64,000 nucleotides of DNA from Fictibacillus solisalsi (GTDB lineage Bacteria > Bacillota > Bacilli > Bacillales > Fictibacillaceae): assembly GCF_900103485.1 (NCBI RefSeq), contig NZ_FNHW01000001.1, forward strand, positions 2,873,057 through 2,937,056. Direction: 5' to 3'. Both the position numbers and the translations under genes were made by a program. This document shows positions 35,836 to 44,853 of this stretch, piece after piece; position 1 is the first letter of the stretch, and every line of letters begins with the position of its first letter. The notes below the pieces were generated by a model. It was not told where the DNA came from. It saw only the letters and a program-made list of their open reading frames with translations, and ran no database searches.

Positions 35836-36633
35836 TTACTTTCCTGTAAACAGGATGGCCAAATCGTCTGCCCACAACTGCTGACCTTTTTTTGTCGGCT
35901 GATGATTCTCTGTATTCACATACATCTTCAGCTCTTCTGATTCCTGATCCGGCCAGGCAGACCAGTGGTCAATATATGCAATTTCCTTTTCTTTTGCAAA
36001 TTGCGTTAGCTGATTCACCTGGTCAAGATAAAAGCGCGGCTTATAAATCGGATTGGGCGGCTGAAGGAAAACAACGGTATCAGAATTTGCTCTTTTCACA
36101 TCAGCAAGCAGGATATCCAGGCTTGCCAGCGTATCCCTTATGTTAATTTTTCCGTTGTCATTGAGCAAAAAAGGCTCAATCAACAGAATATCCAGGTTTT
36201 GATCCAGCAATGGCTGATACTTTTTATTTTTAACTACCGTAATGGACCATTCATTATTAAATCCTTGTGGTAAAAACTCTATCCGTTCTTTACCATACGC
36301 CGATTGGAGTTTTTGCCGAAAAAGCCGGCCCCAGCTTTCTTCCCCAGAGGTAGTTTCAGAACCGATTGCTCCCACCTTTACGGTTTCTCCAGCCATTATT
36401 TTCTCCGTGATGACCGCTTGAGCATTCTTCGGAAGATTCTTGGTCAGTGCACTGACATCAGGCATTGTGCTTTTCTCGTCCATTTCATTGCTGCCTGTGC
36501 GTTGATCCTCCAGTTCCTTTTTCGCAGCCTCTGCTTTATCTTCCAGCTTCAGCTCGTATTGGATATTTCCGTACCCGAGGCTGGCCAGGCAAATGATAAA
36601 AATCAAAACATATAATACTTTTTTCTTTTTCAT
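35836..36633 (-). CDS. SGNH/GDSL-type hydrolase, membrane-anchored
   Basis: A 265-residue protein with an N-terminal transmembrane or signal helix (about 4-22) and a predicted extracytoplasmic SGNH domain. Block I reads VGAIGSETTSGEESWGRLF, with GSE where most members have GDS; the nucleophile Ser is retained. An LLIEPFLLND strand, FLQPPNPIY (the N-containing block) and YIDHWSAWPD followed by NHQPTKKGQQLWAD supply later blocks with the terminal Asp/His pair. ATG 36633 is chosen because KKKKVLYVLIF begins there behind AAGGCGGTGG. It follows a VanZ-like gene by 66 bases on the same strand. Confidence 0.78.
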   Translation of the reverse strand: MKKKKVLYVLIFIICLASLGYGNIQYELKLEDKAEAAKKELEDQRTGSNEMDEKSTMPDVSALTKNLPKNAQAVITEKIMAGETVKVGAIGSETTSGEESWGRLFRQKLQSAYGKERIEFLPQGFNNEWSITVVKNKKYQPLLDQNLDILLIEPFLLNDNGKINIRDTLASLDILLADVKRANSDTVVFLQPPNPIYKPRFYLDQVNQLTQFAKEKEIAYIDHWSAWPDQESEELKMYVNTENHQPTKKGQQLWADDLAILFTGK

Positions 36634-36699
36634 AACAAGCCACCGCCTTCTTTCTCTCATGGATAGTATCGGCTGATGGCGACTGATCATGAACCCTTA

Positions 36700-37188
36700 T
36701 TACGGGTTTCTTCTGAAATACCGTCTGTATAACAGGAAAGAAATAAGGATGCCTACTGCTCCCCCGCAAGCATCAATCACCACATCTTCCACGTGTGGAG
36801 AACGTCCAGACGTGAAATGCTGATGAATTTCATCAGACGCAGCATAGGCAACAGTTAGAACAAAGGAAAAGAATGCCGTTTTTCCTTTTGGGAAATAAAA
36901 ACGGAGAACCCTGAAAAGCAGAAATCCAAGCAAAAAATACACAGAGAAATGAGCACATTTACGGATAAAAAACTCTACAAATCCAGCAGGTCCCAATGCT
37001 TCTACACTTACTTCACTGCCCGCATACTGAAAAGATACCGAAGAAAAAATACTGGCTATCTTTTCATGATTCAAAAATTGGGAGAGGGTCGGCCTCATAT
37101 CTTGTTGTTTATAAGGGGTGGCTGACGAATAAAATATTCCTCCTGCGACAAGCAGAACTGGCAGCCAATACCATGTGAACCGTTTCAT
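36700..37188 (-). CDS. VanZ-family membrane protein
   Basis: A 162-residue integral membrane protein with four or five helices. IRKCAHFSVYFLLGFLLFRVL and YAASDEIHQHFTSGRSPHVEDVVIDACGG match the VanZ-like core, in which the KxAHFxxY and SDExHQxFxxGRxxxxxDVxxDxxG motifs are conserved. VanZ gives low-level teicoplanin resistance in enterococci, but chromosomal homologues such as this are of unknown function. The ribosome site is weak. Likely cotranscribed with the SGNH hydrolase downstream. Confidence 0.88.
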   Translation of the reverse strand: MKRFTWYWLPVLLVAGGIFYSSATPYKQQDMRPTLSQFLNHEKIASIFSSVSFQYAGSEVSVEALGPAGFVEFFIRKCAHFSVYFLLGFLLFRVLRFYFPKGKTAFFSFVLTVAYAASDEIHQHFTSGRSPHVEDVVIDACGGAVGILISFLLYRRYFRRNP

Positions 37189-37439
37189 CCAAACACCAGA
37201 CTTTCACTAAAGAATTCTTTCTCAATTCTACTATTATAGCAGGGTTCTTTCTATTATTTTTGTAATGGCAACGCTTACATCTGTAGATGGCGTTTTGCTG
37301 CTTATCTTTAAGGTTAAATATAAACAAAAATGCGTGGCAAATAGATGACAAATCAAAAACACAGACTACCGAATAGGAAACCTATACGAAGCTGTGTACC
37401 ACTGTCACGATAATTCAACGATAGAAGGAGGATCCCCAT

Positions 37440-37964
37440 ATGTGGCAGCCGTTAATTATCTTTCTGATGCAGTTATCCCTTCTCCCCATCGTGACTCTCC
37501 GGACCATACTTCTTGTTAAAGGAGAAACGCGAAAGGCCAGTGTAATTGGAGTCGTAGAAGCTGCAATCAATGTGCTCTCACTCGGTATCGTGTTTCAGGA
37601 TATGGCGAACATTTGGAACATTATCGCTTATGCGATTGGTTTTGGGGCTGGCCTGATGCTTGGCGGTGTGCTGGAAAATAAATTAGCCATCGGTTATGTA
37701 ACCCATCAAATAAATTTGCTGGACCGTTCTGAGAAGCTGGTCAACCGTCTGCGTGCAGAAGGGTTTGGTGTAACGGTGTATCAGGGTGAAGGGCGAGAAG
37801 ACAATGCCCGGTTCCGGCTTGACGTACTTTCCAAGCGCAGCAGGGAAAAGGAACTTCTGCAAATAGTCAATGAACTTGCGCCAAAAGCCTTTCTTGTCTC
37901 CTTTGAGATTCGTAGCTTTAAAGGCGGATATTTAACAAAAAGCATGAAAAAGAAGCAAAATTAA
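37440..37964 (+). CDS. UPF0316/DUF2179 membrane protein (YebE-like)
   Basis: A 174-residue protein with three N-terminal helices (to about 80) and a cytosolic DUF2179 domain (about 100-165) containing [57 protein letters not shown] is the conserved core of UPF0316 proteins such as B. subtilis YebE. Function unknown; the DUF2179 domain also occurs in YitT-type proteins. AGAAGGAGGATCCCCAT precedes ATG 37440. Monocistronic, convergent with the FtsW-like gene. Confidence 0.9.
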   Translation: MWQPLIIFLMQLSLLPIVTLRTILLVKGETRKASVIGVVEAAINVLSLGIVFQDMANIWNIIAYAIGFGAGLMLGGVLENKLAIGYVTHQINLLDRSEKLVNRLRAEGFGVTVYQGEGREDNARFRLDVLSKRSREKELLQIVNELAPKAFLVSFEIRSFKGGYLTKSMKKKQN

Positions 37965-38007
37965 AAAGAGGCATGGCCTGCCAATAGGGACAGGCTGTGC
38001 CTCTTTT
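37964..38007. terminator. Bidirectional terminator
   Basis: AAAAGAGGCA and TGCCTCTTTT (with inner GCCTG/CAGGC) form the stem; it touches the stop codons of both convergent genes. Confidence 0.92.
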
Positions 38008-39208
38008 AGTGAGCCGGTTTCTTTTTTTGAAAGGAGACGACTGTACTTGCGGAAGGATAGTTCGCGGGCTTGGCGGCAGGAACAGGCTGTTCATCTGTTG
38101 CTTTCCTTTTCATATTCACAAAAGCAGATACATTGGCCAGGACGCCCATTGAAAACATTAAAACAAGGAGTGAAGATCCTCCGTAACTCAAGAAAGGCAG
38201 CGGAACACCGGTTACCGGCAAAAGCCCTGTAGCTGCGCCTAAGTTAATGAAGGATTGTACACCGATCATGCTTGAGATCCCAAAGGCAAGAAGGCGGCCA
38301 AACGTGTCCTTGCTTCTCAGGCCAATAATAAATCCTCTAATCACAATATAAAATAAACCGATGAGGGCAGCCAGTACACCTGCAAACCCAAACTCTTCGG
38401 AGACATTCGCAATAATAAAATCCGTTTGTCCCTCTGGCAAATACCCGTATTTCGTAATCCCATTGCCAAGACCAACACCATTCATCCCGCCCGCAGAAAT
38501 GGCGACATACGAATTGATCAGCTGATATCCTTCTTTCTGGTACTCAAACGGCGCATACGCTCCTTTAAAACGGGAGATCTGTTCATCACTTGCAACAAAC
38601 ATAAAAAATACCGTCATTAAGAGGATGGAAGATAAGGAAAGAAACATCAGATGCCGAAAACGTAGCTTTGCACAGATTAGAATGCTTGCTGCTATCGAAA
38701 CGAGAATCAGCATGGACCCAAAATCAGGCTGCATAAGAATAAGGAAAGAAATCAAGGCGACCACTACCAACGGAGGCGCAACCGCACGGTTAAAATCAGA
38801 GATATAAGATTGCTTTTTTGCAAGAATAGAAGACAGATAAATAATAATCGCCAGTTTGGCCACTTCAGCCGGCTGCAGGTTGAACCCTCCAAGGCTGATC
38901 CAGGACTGCGCATTATTTACCACTTTTCCTAATAAAAACACCAGAACAAGCAATGAGATGGTTACCAGGATCAGCGGTTTGGTCAGCTTGATATAGGCCT
39001 TATAAGGAAAAATTAATGCAAAGAAAAAGACAAGCAGGCCTGCGAGTATAAAAATCAACTGACGTTTAAAGAAATAATCAGCTTCTAGATCATAATGAAA
39101 GGCTATCCAATAGCTGCTGCTGTAGATCATAACTAAGCCGAATACACACAGTCCAACCGTGGCAATAACCAAACTGTAATCTACATTTCTCAGTAATTTT
39201 TTTAGCAT
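38006..39208 (-). CDS. FtsW/RodA/SpoVE-family glycosyltransferase (SEDS protein)
   Basis: A 400-residue ten-helix SEDS protein that polymerises lipid II into glycan strands with a partner class B penicillin-binding protein. The conserved blocks are VMIYSSSYW, WISLGGFNLQPAEVAKLAIIIYL, GEGxGNGITKYGYLPEGQTDFIIANVSEEFG (here GLGNG), and TGVPLPFLSYGGSS. The C-terminus is a Pro/Ala/Lys tail of about 40 residues. FtsW of Bacillus is usually next to pyc, RodA elsewhere; here the gene is alone beside teichoic-acid-type glycosyltransferases, so it may be an extra SEDS paralogue. No cognate PBP is in the window. Confidence 0.92.
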   Translation of the reverse strand: MLKKLLRNVDYSLVIATVGLCVFGLVMIYSSSYWIAFHYDLEADYFFKRQLIFILAGLLVFFFALIFPYKAYIKLTKPLILVTISLLVLVFLLGKVVNNAQSWISLGGFNLQPAEVAKLAIIIYLSSILAKKQSYISDFNRAVAPPLVVVALISFLILMQPDFGSMLILVSIAASILICAKLRFRHLMFLSLSSILLMTVFFMFVASDEQISRFKGAYAPFEYQKEGYQLINSYVAISAGGMNGVGLGNGITKYGYLPEGQTDFIIANVSEEFGFAGVLAALIGLFYIVIRGFIIGLRSKDTFGRLLAFGISSMIGVQSFINLGAATGLLPVTGVPLPFLSYGGSSLLVLMFSMGVLANVSAFVNMKRKATDEQPVPAAKPANYPSASTVVSFQKKKPAH

Positions 39209-39744
39209 AATCTATCACCCGATTTTATTCTACTATATATTGGAACCTGCCGGTTGAAAAAGTGTGCGACAAAATCTTTTGAATGAAACAAAAAAAAGAC
39301 AACGTTCGAGGAGGCGACTGAAAAACTACTTGTTTTTCTATGCCATCGTTGCTTAATACAAAAGCCTGCCTTTTTTGTGTTATTAGGATAGACTATTCTT
39401 TCATCCCCATTAGCTTTATGATCCTCTTTAAACTGACAGTGACTAGGGTCATCTCCCTGTAACTCCATGCCGATTCACCCCGAGGTTGGGATTACATCCA
39501 TGAATTAATATCTACATTATACAGAAAAAAGCATAACTTTCTTATAGAAATGAAGCCGTATGCCTTTTTGTTTAGGGAGCACTTTTTTTCAGGGGCCTCT
39601 CTGATGACGGTCCTTTTCGGTTGCAGGACAGGTTTAAGGAAAAAAGGACCATAATTTACTTTTATATCATTAATACCTGGTCCTATCTCCTATTTACATA
39701 TGATATAATAATTTGTGTTATTTAAAGTAAAGTGAGGAATTTTA
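39209..39744. other. 536-base intergenic region
   Basis: The gap between the divergent FtsW-like and glycosyltransferase genes. A 9-base inverted repeat GGTCCTTTT / AAAAGGACC (about 39609-39652) precedes the AT-rich promoter region of the glycosyltransferase, where TTGTGTTATTTAAAG-like elements occur at 39712-39725. A minus-strand open frame near 39209-39468 (hydrophilic first half, low-complexity second half) is not convincing. Nothing else recognised. Confidence 0.4.
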
Positions 39745-41931
39745 ATGCAATATGATATAAGTGTAATTATACCTACTTACAATGCGGAACGCTATATTGT
39801 CGAATGTCTAGACTCAGTAATCAATCAAAGCTTCAGAGGTACAGTAGAAATTATTTTGATTGACGATTGTTCAACAGATCAAACTCACCAAATCATAGAG
39901 GATTATAAATTAAACCATAGTGAATTTCCAATAGCCATTTTATATCAGGAAAAAAACATGAGACAAGGAACTGCCCGAAACCGCGGTGTCAGAGAATCAA
40001 AGGGGAAATATATTTTCTTTTTGGACAGTGATGACTTCCTTGATCTCAATGCTTTTGAAAAAATGTTTACCAAGGCTGAAGAAGGTTCCTGTGACTTCGT
40101 TCTATGTGACTGGGCTTATTATTATCAAGAAAAAGGTATTGTATATGTAAATAATGATCTTTTCCTCTTTAAAGATTATCTTATTGGTGAGGAATGCGAA
40201 GACCTTTATCAGGCAGTTACTTATTTTAGTGTTAACAAGCTATATAGCAAGGAATTTTTAGTGAACAATAATATAAAGTACGGAGAAGGGTACATTTACG
40301 AAGACTTTGAATTTTATGTCAAAGTAGCACAATGTGCCAAAAAAATTGGAATTATACAAAATCCATTCTATCGTGTGCGGGTAAATGACTTTTCCACAAC
40401 AAAAACTGAATCAAAAAGCCTGATACATATCGAATCTTACTTAAAAGCCGTCACCCAAAGTATCAGCGCTTTTAACCCTAGGTCAGAACAGTCCTATTAT
40501 CATCTCTATAAGCATCTCGTACAAAAAACTCTGTACTATGCCAAAGCGAGGGCGCCATTTGGGCATAAAAAGAAGACTCTCCAAAAAGTATTGAATATCG
40601 TGAATAAACAAAATACAGACTATTTTGTTCCTAAGAATATTATTGCCTTTAATCATTTTTTATTCAGAAGAAAATATGTTCAAAATGGAAAAGTAAATCA
40701 TATATTAGTGGTAGATTATCTTCAATCAAAAGGAAAACTGACTAGCCTATTTAAATTTGCTCAAAAGGCAAAACAAAAAATATTAAAATCAAAATTGGTT
40801 GAATCCCAGCGAAGAAAGAGAAGAGCAAAAAAAATAGATGGGTATTTTAAAAGGCCGGTTGATCCAAAAACGGTTCTCTTTTTGGGATTTGATTATCGAT
40901 ATATCGGAAATTCCAAATACTTTTTTGATTATTTGGCAGAAACAGCACAAGACTTGGAGCTGTACTTCGTAACGAAGAATAAGAATGTTCCAAAAAAGTA
41001 CAGGGTTACCCCGCGAAGCATGAAGTTCTGGGAAGTATTGAGCAAGGCCAAAGTCGTTTTTGCGGAAAGCTGGATTCCACTTGATTTTAGAAAAAGAGAA
41101 GAAACAAATTGGATCCAATTTTGGCATGGAACACCTTTTAAAAAGCTGTTCTTTGATAGCCATGAACGATATATTTCCCTGTACAACCGAAATCATAAAC
41201 GACAAAAAAGGAAAGACATCAGTAGATGGGATTATTTGCTGGCAGATTCAATCGCAGGCCAAGAAAAGCTGGCATCTTCCTTTGCCTATGAAGAAAGCAA
41301 TATATTAAATTTGGGCTATCCGAGGGTGCAATGGCTAAAAGATAATCAAAATAATGAGCAATTGAAACAATCAATAAGAGATAAGCTGGGTATACAGGAT
41401 GGCCAAAAGGTAATCTTGTATGTACCGACTTGGCGAGATTACAATTACAAGCAGCGAAATCCGAAATTGTCCTATCTGTTGAATTTAAATTATGTAAGTG
41501 AAAACATTCCAGAGGACTATGTAATTTTAAATAAAAATCACAGTATGGGGAACTTTCGGTTAAATCATCCATCTATCATTACTCCAAGTGATGATATCGA
41601 AGTGCAGCAGCTAATTTTAATTAGTGATTTTATTATAAGCGATTTCTCTTCCATTATATTTGATGGAATGGCTATTAACATACCATTCTATTTATATATC
41701 AATGATTTCGACCTGTATGAAAAAGCCAGGGGAGTCTATGCGGATATGTATGAGAATCTTAAGCCGTTCTGCATAGATAATGAAGATGAATTAATCGAGG
41801 GTATTTTAAGTTTTGAAAAAGACTACCCAGTTAAAAGTTATGAAAAGACGAAGATTTTATACAGCAATATAAACGAAAACAACTCCAATCAGGATTTAAA
41901 AGCAAAAGTTGACCTTTTATTGTCAGAATAA
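39745..41931 (+). CDS. Bifunctional GT2 glycosyltransferase / CDP-glycerol glycerophosphotransferase
   Basis: A 728-residue fusion. Residues 1-230 are a GT-A family 2 domain: VIIPTYNAERYIVECLDSV, IDDCSTD and the metal-binding DSDD (94-97). Residues about 375-728 are a TagB/TagF-type domain: VFAESW, QFWHGTPFKKL (catalytic-type His), LNLGYPRVQWL, VPTWRDY and ISDFSSIIFDG. The enzyme would add sugars and polyol-phosphate units to a wall teichoic acid or related polymer on the cytoplasmic membrane face. GTGAGG precedes the ATG. The gene is visibly AT-richer than its surroundings, common for surface-polymer loci and suggestive of transfer. Confidence 0.92.
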   Translation: MQYDISVIIPTYNAERYIVECLDSVINQSFRGTVEIILIDDCSTDQTHQIIEDYKLNHSEFPIAILYQEKNMRQGTARNRGVRESKGKYIFFLDSDDFLDLNAFEKMFTKAEEGSCDFVLCDWAYYYQEKGIVYVNNDLFLFKDYLIGEECEDLYQAVTYFSVNKLYSKEFLVNNNIKYGEGYIYEDFEFYVKVAQCAKKIGIIQNPFYRVRVNDFSTTKTESKSLIHIESYLKAVTQSISAFNPRSEQSYYHLYKHLVQKTLYYAKARAPFGHKKKTLQKVLNIVNKQNTDYFVPKNIIAFNHFLFRRKYVQNGKVNHILVVDYLQSKGKLTSLFKFAQKAKQKILKSKLVESQRRKRRAKKIDGYFKRPVDPKTVLFLGFDYRYIGNSKYFFDYLAETAQDLELYFVTKNKNVPKKYRVTPRSMKFWEVLSKAKVVFAESWIPLDFRKREETNWIQFWHGTPFKKLFFDSHERYISLYNRNHKRQKRKDISRWDYLLADSIAGQEKLASSFAYEESNILNLGYPRVQWLKDNQNNEQLKQSIRDKLGIQDGQKVILYVPTWRDYNYKQRNPKLSYLLNLNYVSENIPEDYVILNKNHSMGNFRLNHPSIITPSDDIEVQQLILISDFIISDFSSIIFDGMAINIPFYLYINDFDLYEKARGVYADMYENLKPFCIDNEDELIEGILSFEKDYPVKSYEKTKILYSNINENNSNQDLKAKVDLLLSE

Positions 41932-41971
41932 AAAAAAGAGGGGTATCCATAAAAGGATATTCCTCTTTTTT
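41932..41971. terminator. Bidirectional terminator
   Basis: AAAAAAGAGGGGTATCC pairs with GGATATTCCTCTTTTTT (two G-U) over ATAAAA between convergent glycosyltransferase genes. Confidence 0.92.
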
Positions 41972-41974
41972 GTT

Positions 41975-43321
41975 TTAATAAATCATTTTTTTGATTTTAC
42001 GCCATAGTTCGCTAAATAGGTTTATGTTCTGAATCAGGATGGTATTTTGATCGGTCTTAATTCCGAATTGAAACCGCCAGTTCCAGATAGGAATTCTGAT
42101 ATCAAAACCGGCATGCTCATAATCCTTTATAACGTACCCCCATATGTCAATCTGTTTTTCAGGATTAATTGCTGCGGCATAAATGATTTTTTTTGAAGGC
42201 GTTTTTATAAAGACCTTATCTTCCTTTTTCATCGAATAAGAGTCGCTGTGAAAATAACCTTTTAGCATCAATTTTCCATGCCTTATTTTTTTTTGGGTGA
42301 TTCTTATTGAATGGGTAGGAGTGTTTAAGGAATCATCCAAACGATAATCACGGCCATATTTTAGCTTAAGCAAGAATTCTTTATGATAGGTCCTCATATT
42401 CTGATTTAAAATATAGGAGTCCGAAACAAATCTAAGAATCTGCTTGAACGCAGTAACAAAGTCTTCTTTTTCTTCGGTTGTCAAAATTTCCATAAGAATC
42501 TTGCTGTTCTTTTGAAATAAAAATAACTTCATATGATACACGAGCATGTATTGTACATATGGAATGATATTGCCGTATAAATCCAATGAGCGATTTATCA
42601 TGTGAGTGTATCCATTTTTTAAAAGGTCCGTATAACGGTATTTGCTAAACCATGACAGATCTACAAGCGAGGTTGTGTCATTTCTCTTTCTATACCAATA
42701 GGCAGCATCTGCTATAACGCCATATTTACCTTCAGCAAGAATGATTTCATTGACGAATAAGGCGTCTTCCCAGAACAGCAGATTTTCATTAAAGGAAACT
42801 TTGGACTTTTTATAATAATCGTTTTTGATAAATACTCCGCCAATATAGTATTGAGGAGAGTAATATTCATTAAAAATGTTAATAACTCTTGAGCCCTGAA
42901 GAAAACGATTGTTTAATTTGTTTTGTCCTTTTTCTTTTTCAAAGTAATAGACAGGTATGGTTGCAAGATTCACTTCATGGTTTTCTTTGAAAAATTGATT
43001 CACAGTCTCCAATGTATTGGCTTCTAACTTATCATCAGAATCTAAAAAAGTAATATAAGAGCTGTTTTGAGAGACTAAATTCAAGCCTTCATTTCTTGCG
43101 GTACTAGGTCCGGAATTTTCAATATAAATATACTTGATATTTCGCGGGTACTTTTTTTTATACCGTTTACAAATTTGTTCGCTCTTATCCGTACTTCCAT
43201 CATTCACTAAAATAATTTCAACATTTTCTTGAAAGGAAAACGTCTGGCTGGTTAAGCTGTCAATAGCCTCAGATAGATATTTTTCAGAGTTATAGATTGG
43301 TATAATTATAGAGAATACCAT
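41975..43321 (-). CDS. Family 2 glycosyltransferase
   Basis: A 448-residue GT-A enzyme. FSIIIPIYNSEKYLSEAIDS, LVNDGSTDKSEQI, GPSTARNEGL and the metal-binding FLDSDDKLE are the ordered family blocks in the first 100 residues; ENLLFWEDALFVNEI is the acceptor-side acidic motif (xED). The C-terminal 170 residues lack a recognised domain but contain beta-rich, charged sequence (GRDYRLDDS, WNWRFQFGIKTD) that may bind polymer. AAAAGGAGAGC lies upstream at a longish distance. Convergent with the bifunctional transferase; both probably act on the same surface polymer. AT-rich. Confidence 0.9.
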   Translation of the reverse strand: MVFSIIIPIYNSEKYLSEAIDSLTSQTFSFQENVEIILVNDGSTDKSEQICKRYKKKYPRNIKYIYIENSGPSTARNEGLNLVSQNSSYITFLDSDDKLEANTLETVNQFFKENHEVNLATIPVYYFEKEKGQNKLNNRFLQGSRVINIFNEYYSPQYYIGGVFIKNDYYKKSKVSFNENLLFWEDALFVNEIILAEGKYGVIADAAYWYRKRNDTTSLVDLSWFSKYRYTDLLKNGYTHMINRSLDLYGNIIPYVQYMLVYHMKLFLFQKNSKILMEILTTEEKEDFVTAFKQILRFVSDSYILNQNMRTYHKEFLLKLKYGRDYRLDDSLNTPTHSIRITQKKIRHGKLMLKGYFHSDSYSMKKEDKVFIKTPSKKIIYAAAINPEKQIDIWGYVIKDYEHAGFDIRIPIWNWRFQFGIKTDQNTILIQNINLFSELWRKIKKMIY

Positions 43322-43476
43322 TGAATTACTTTGCTCTCCTTTTTAAAACCATATACATACAGTGTTTATTATACTGTTTATTCCTATTTCATACAATGAT
43401 AGTAGAAGAAAGGGAATTGTTTAAGAATTATGTTTAAATGTTAAATCCCCCCACTTCACTCTCTTAGATCTTTGAG

Positions 43477-43680
43477 TCACTTATTAATCCCTTCTTCTGT
43501 CATTTTTCCAAGGATGCCATCCACAGAAATTGGGAGGCCTTTTTTATTCAGGTGTTTTGAACCGTTCGAACATCTTTTCTACTGTCTCCCCTTCAAATGG
43601 CCAGGATATGGTTTTACTTGCTGAACAACTTCGTGCGAGCATTCATCATGCGCGGTAAGGGGCACCACTCAAAGTTCTAG
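43477..43680 (-). pseudogene. Frameshifted remnant of a PG_binding_1 wall hydrolase
   Basis: On the minus strand one frame gives QQVKPYPGHL (about 43595-43624), a second gives RGDSRKDVRTVQ, and the first resumes with KHLNKKGLPISVDGILGKMTEEGINK and a stop at 43477-43479. Joined, these are a classic YPG-(hinge)-RGSxxxDVxxVQ-xLxxxG-xxVDGIFGxxTxxAV peptidoglycan-binding repeat, as found at the end of amidases and lysozymes. Two frameshifts and missing catalytic sequence upstream make it non-functional. The remaining part of the 43322-43919 gap is AT-rich and shows no other gene. Confidence 0.7.
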
Positions 43681-43919
43681 CTGCGTTAAACAAACAACGG
43701 TTTTCTTCACAGTCCATTCATCGGCCTCCCATTTTTTATCTTAAAATAGTGTTTCATTTACCAGTCACCTAACAGTATGGCAGCGAAACCTATTAATCAC
43801 AAAACAGCAAAAAATACCCATCAGCTCCTTTTTAAAGGATATTTTACTTTTTTGTAACATGCAGGAGTTTGTAAAGAGTTGAAGAATGTTATATCCATAA
43901 TGTTATGGGGGTGCGATTG

Positions 43920-44120
43920 TTGAACAAAGATACTTTTGAACTCTTTCTGGTTGAGGCTTCAACCGAAAGCAAACGTCAACGGGCAGTCTACACTGTTTCC
44001 TCTGTGCAGGAAGCGTATGACAAGTTTATGACTGAACTGAAGGCCAATCCGGAAGCCAACCAAAAATTAAAATCACTCACGATTAAAAGCGGTACTGTGT
44101 CGTACGATATCTTCAGATAA
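43920..44120 (+). CDS. Small soluble protein of unknown function
   Basis: A 66-residue protein (starting NKDTFELFLVEASTESKRQR after the initiator) with mixed alpha/beta character, no signal peptide and no membrane segment. TTG 43920 follows GGGGGTG at eight bases; an in-frame ATG at 43905 lacks a ribosome site. A perfect terminator follows directly, so it is a monocistronic gene. I do not recognise the family. Confidence 0.6.
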   Translation: MNKDTFELFLVEASTESKRQRAVYTVSSVQEAYDKFMTELKANPEANQKLKSLTIKSGTVSYDIFR

Positions 44121-44160
44121 AAAACGAAGAGATGGCCTCCCAAGGCTTTCTCTTCGTTTT
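44121..44160 (+). terminator. Terminator of the 66-residue gene
   Basis: AAAACGAAGAGA and TCTCTTCGTTTT form the outer stem and GCCT/AGGC the inner stem, followed by a T-rich run. Confidence 0.92.
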
Positions 44161-44180
44161 CGTTTTTCCAGGAGTATTTT

Positions 44181-44363
44181 TTATAATGGAACATTCATTT
44201 GTATGTAAGAAATGTGATACAGTTTCTTGTTCCAGCTGTTTTCTCCATCGGGAACGTCATAAAATTGCTTTGACAATACATACACCATTTTATCACGGGG
44301 CAAGACGAGATTGCATTGTAGTTTATTTTCCGTATGAACAACCGGAAATATCAGAAATACCAT
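44181..44363 (-). CDS. Possible small exported protein (doubtful)
   Basis: A 60-codon minus-strand frame beginning MVFLIFPVVHTENKLQCNLV, whose first residues (and the LILI just before) look like a short signal or membrane segment followed by a hydrophilic tail of about 45 residues. AGGAGG at about 44395 is too far upstream for this ATG, and no nearer ribosome site is seen. Codon use is ordinary. Kept as a weak candidate because it fills most of an otherwise empty 340-base gap. Confidence 0.25.
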   Translation of the reverse strand: MVFLIFPVVHTENKLQCNLVLPRDKMVYVLSKQFYDVPDGENSWNKKLYHISYIQMNVPL

Positions 44364-44472
44364 GATCAGAATAAGAGTCCTATTGTTTTCCCCTCTGCTT
44401 CCTCCTTGGTATATGTAACAATGCCTCTTATAAAGATACCATACATTCCCAGAAGGAAATGGCGGGCAAAAG

Positions 44473-44492
44473 AAAACGGTGCAAAAGCACCG
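44473..44492 (-). terminator. Terminator of the 117-residue gene
   Basis: CGGTGC and GCACCG pair over AAAA/TTTT; on the minus strand the second arm is followed by TTTTCTTTT. It lies 7 bases past the stop of the gene at 44500. Confidence 0.85.
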
Positions 44493-44499
44493 TGGGACC

Positions 44500-44853
44500 T
44501 TAAACACTTGTTTTCAGTTTATTTGCGCTTTGGGAATAACATAGCATGCTTTCTATGGCCCAGCCATTCATTCCCTGCCAGCTCCCTGATAATTTCAAGG
44601 ATCCATCTGAAAGACGTTCAGGAAACAGTCTGCCTTCACCGCTCCGCAGTTCATTTTTAGTATTTACGTGATGGTACGTAAAATGCAGTTCTCCGTGCTG
44701 GTTTACCATACCAACAAACCTTCCGCATTGGATTTCTTCCCCTGTATAAGTGGCATGTACAATCAACCCTTCCTGAATGCAGGTGAAAAAAATAGGTGAA
44801 TCCGCATCGTGTACCGGCACAGACACAAACTTTTTATTGTGATAGGTAGCCAT
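44500..44853 (-). CDS. Conserved protein of the family often labelled n-acetylglutamate synthase
   Basis: A 117-residue soluble beta-rich protein. YHNKKFVSV, FTCIQEGLIVHATYTGEEIQCGRFVGMV, GELHFTYHHVNTKNELRSGEG and LSDGSLKLSGSWQ follow the repeated strand pattern of a small family in Bacilli that databases often call n-acetylglutamate synthase. Nothing in it resembles a GNAT acetyltransferase or amino acid kinase, so that name is unsupported and the function is unknown. ATG 44853 follows AAGGAGAGG; an upstream in-frame extension of 39 codons is not needed. Monocistronic. Confidence 0.75.
   Translation of the reverse strand: MATYHNKKFVSVPVHDADSPIFFTCIQEGLIVHATYTGEEIQCGRFVGMVNQHGELHFTYHHVNTKNELRSGEGRLFPERLSDGSLKLSGSWQGMNGWAIESMLCYSQSANKLKTSV

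Noticed and set aside
39202-39468. An 88-codon minus-strand frame upstream of and overlapping the FtsW-like gene
   Set aside because: It overlaps the true start of the SEDS gene, its second half is low-complexity Phe/Ser/Val sequence, and only the first 45 residues look protein-like. No family or good start was seen.
44500-44853. Naming this gene N-acetylglutamate synthase
   Set aside because: The label is widespread for this family, but the sequence shows no acetyltransferase or kinase fold motif.
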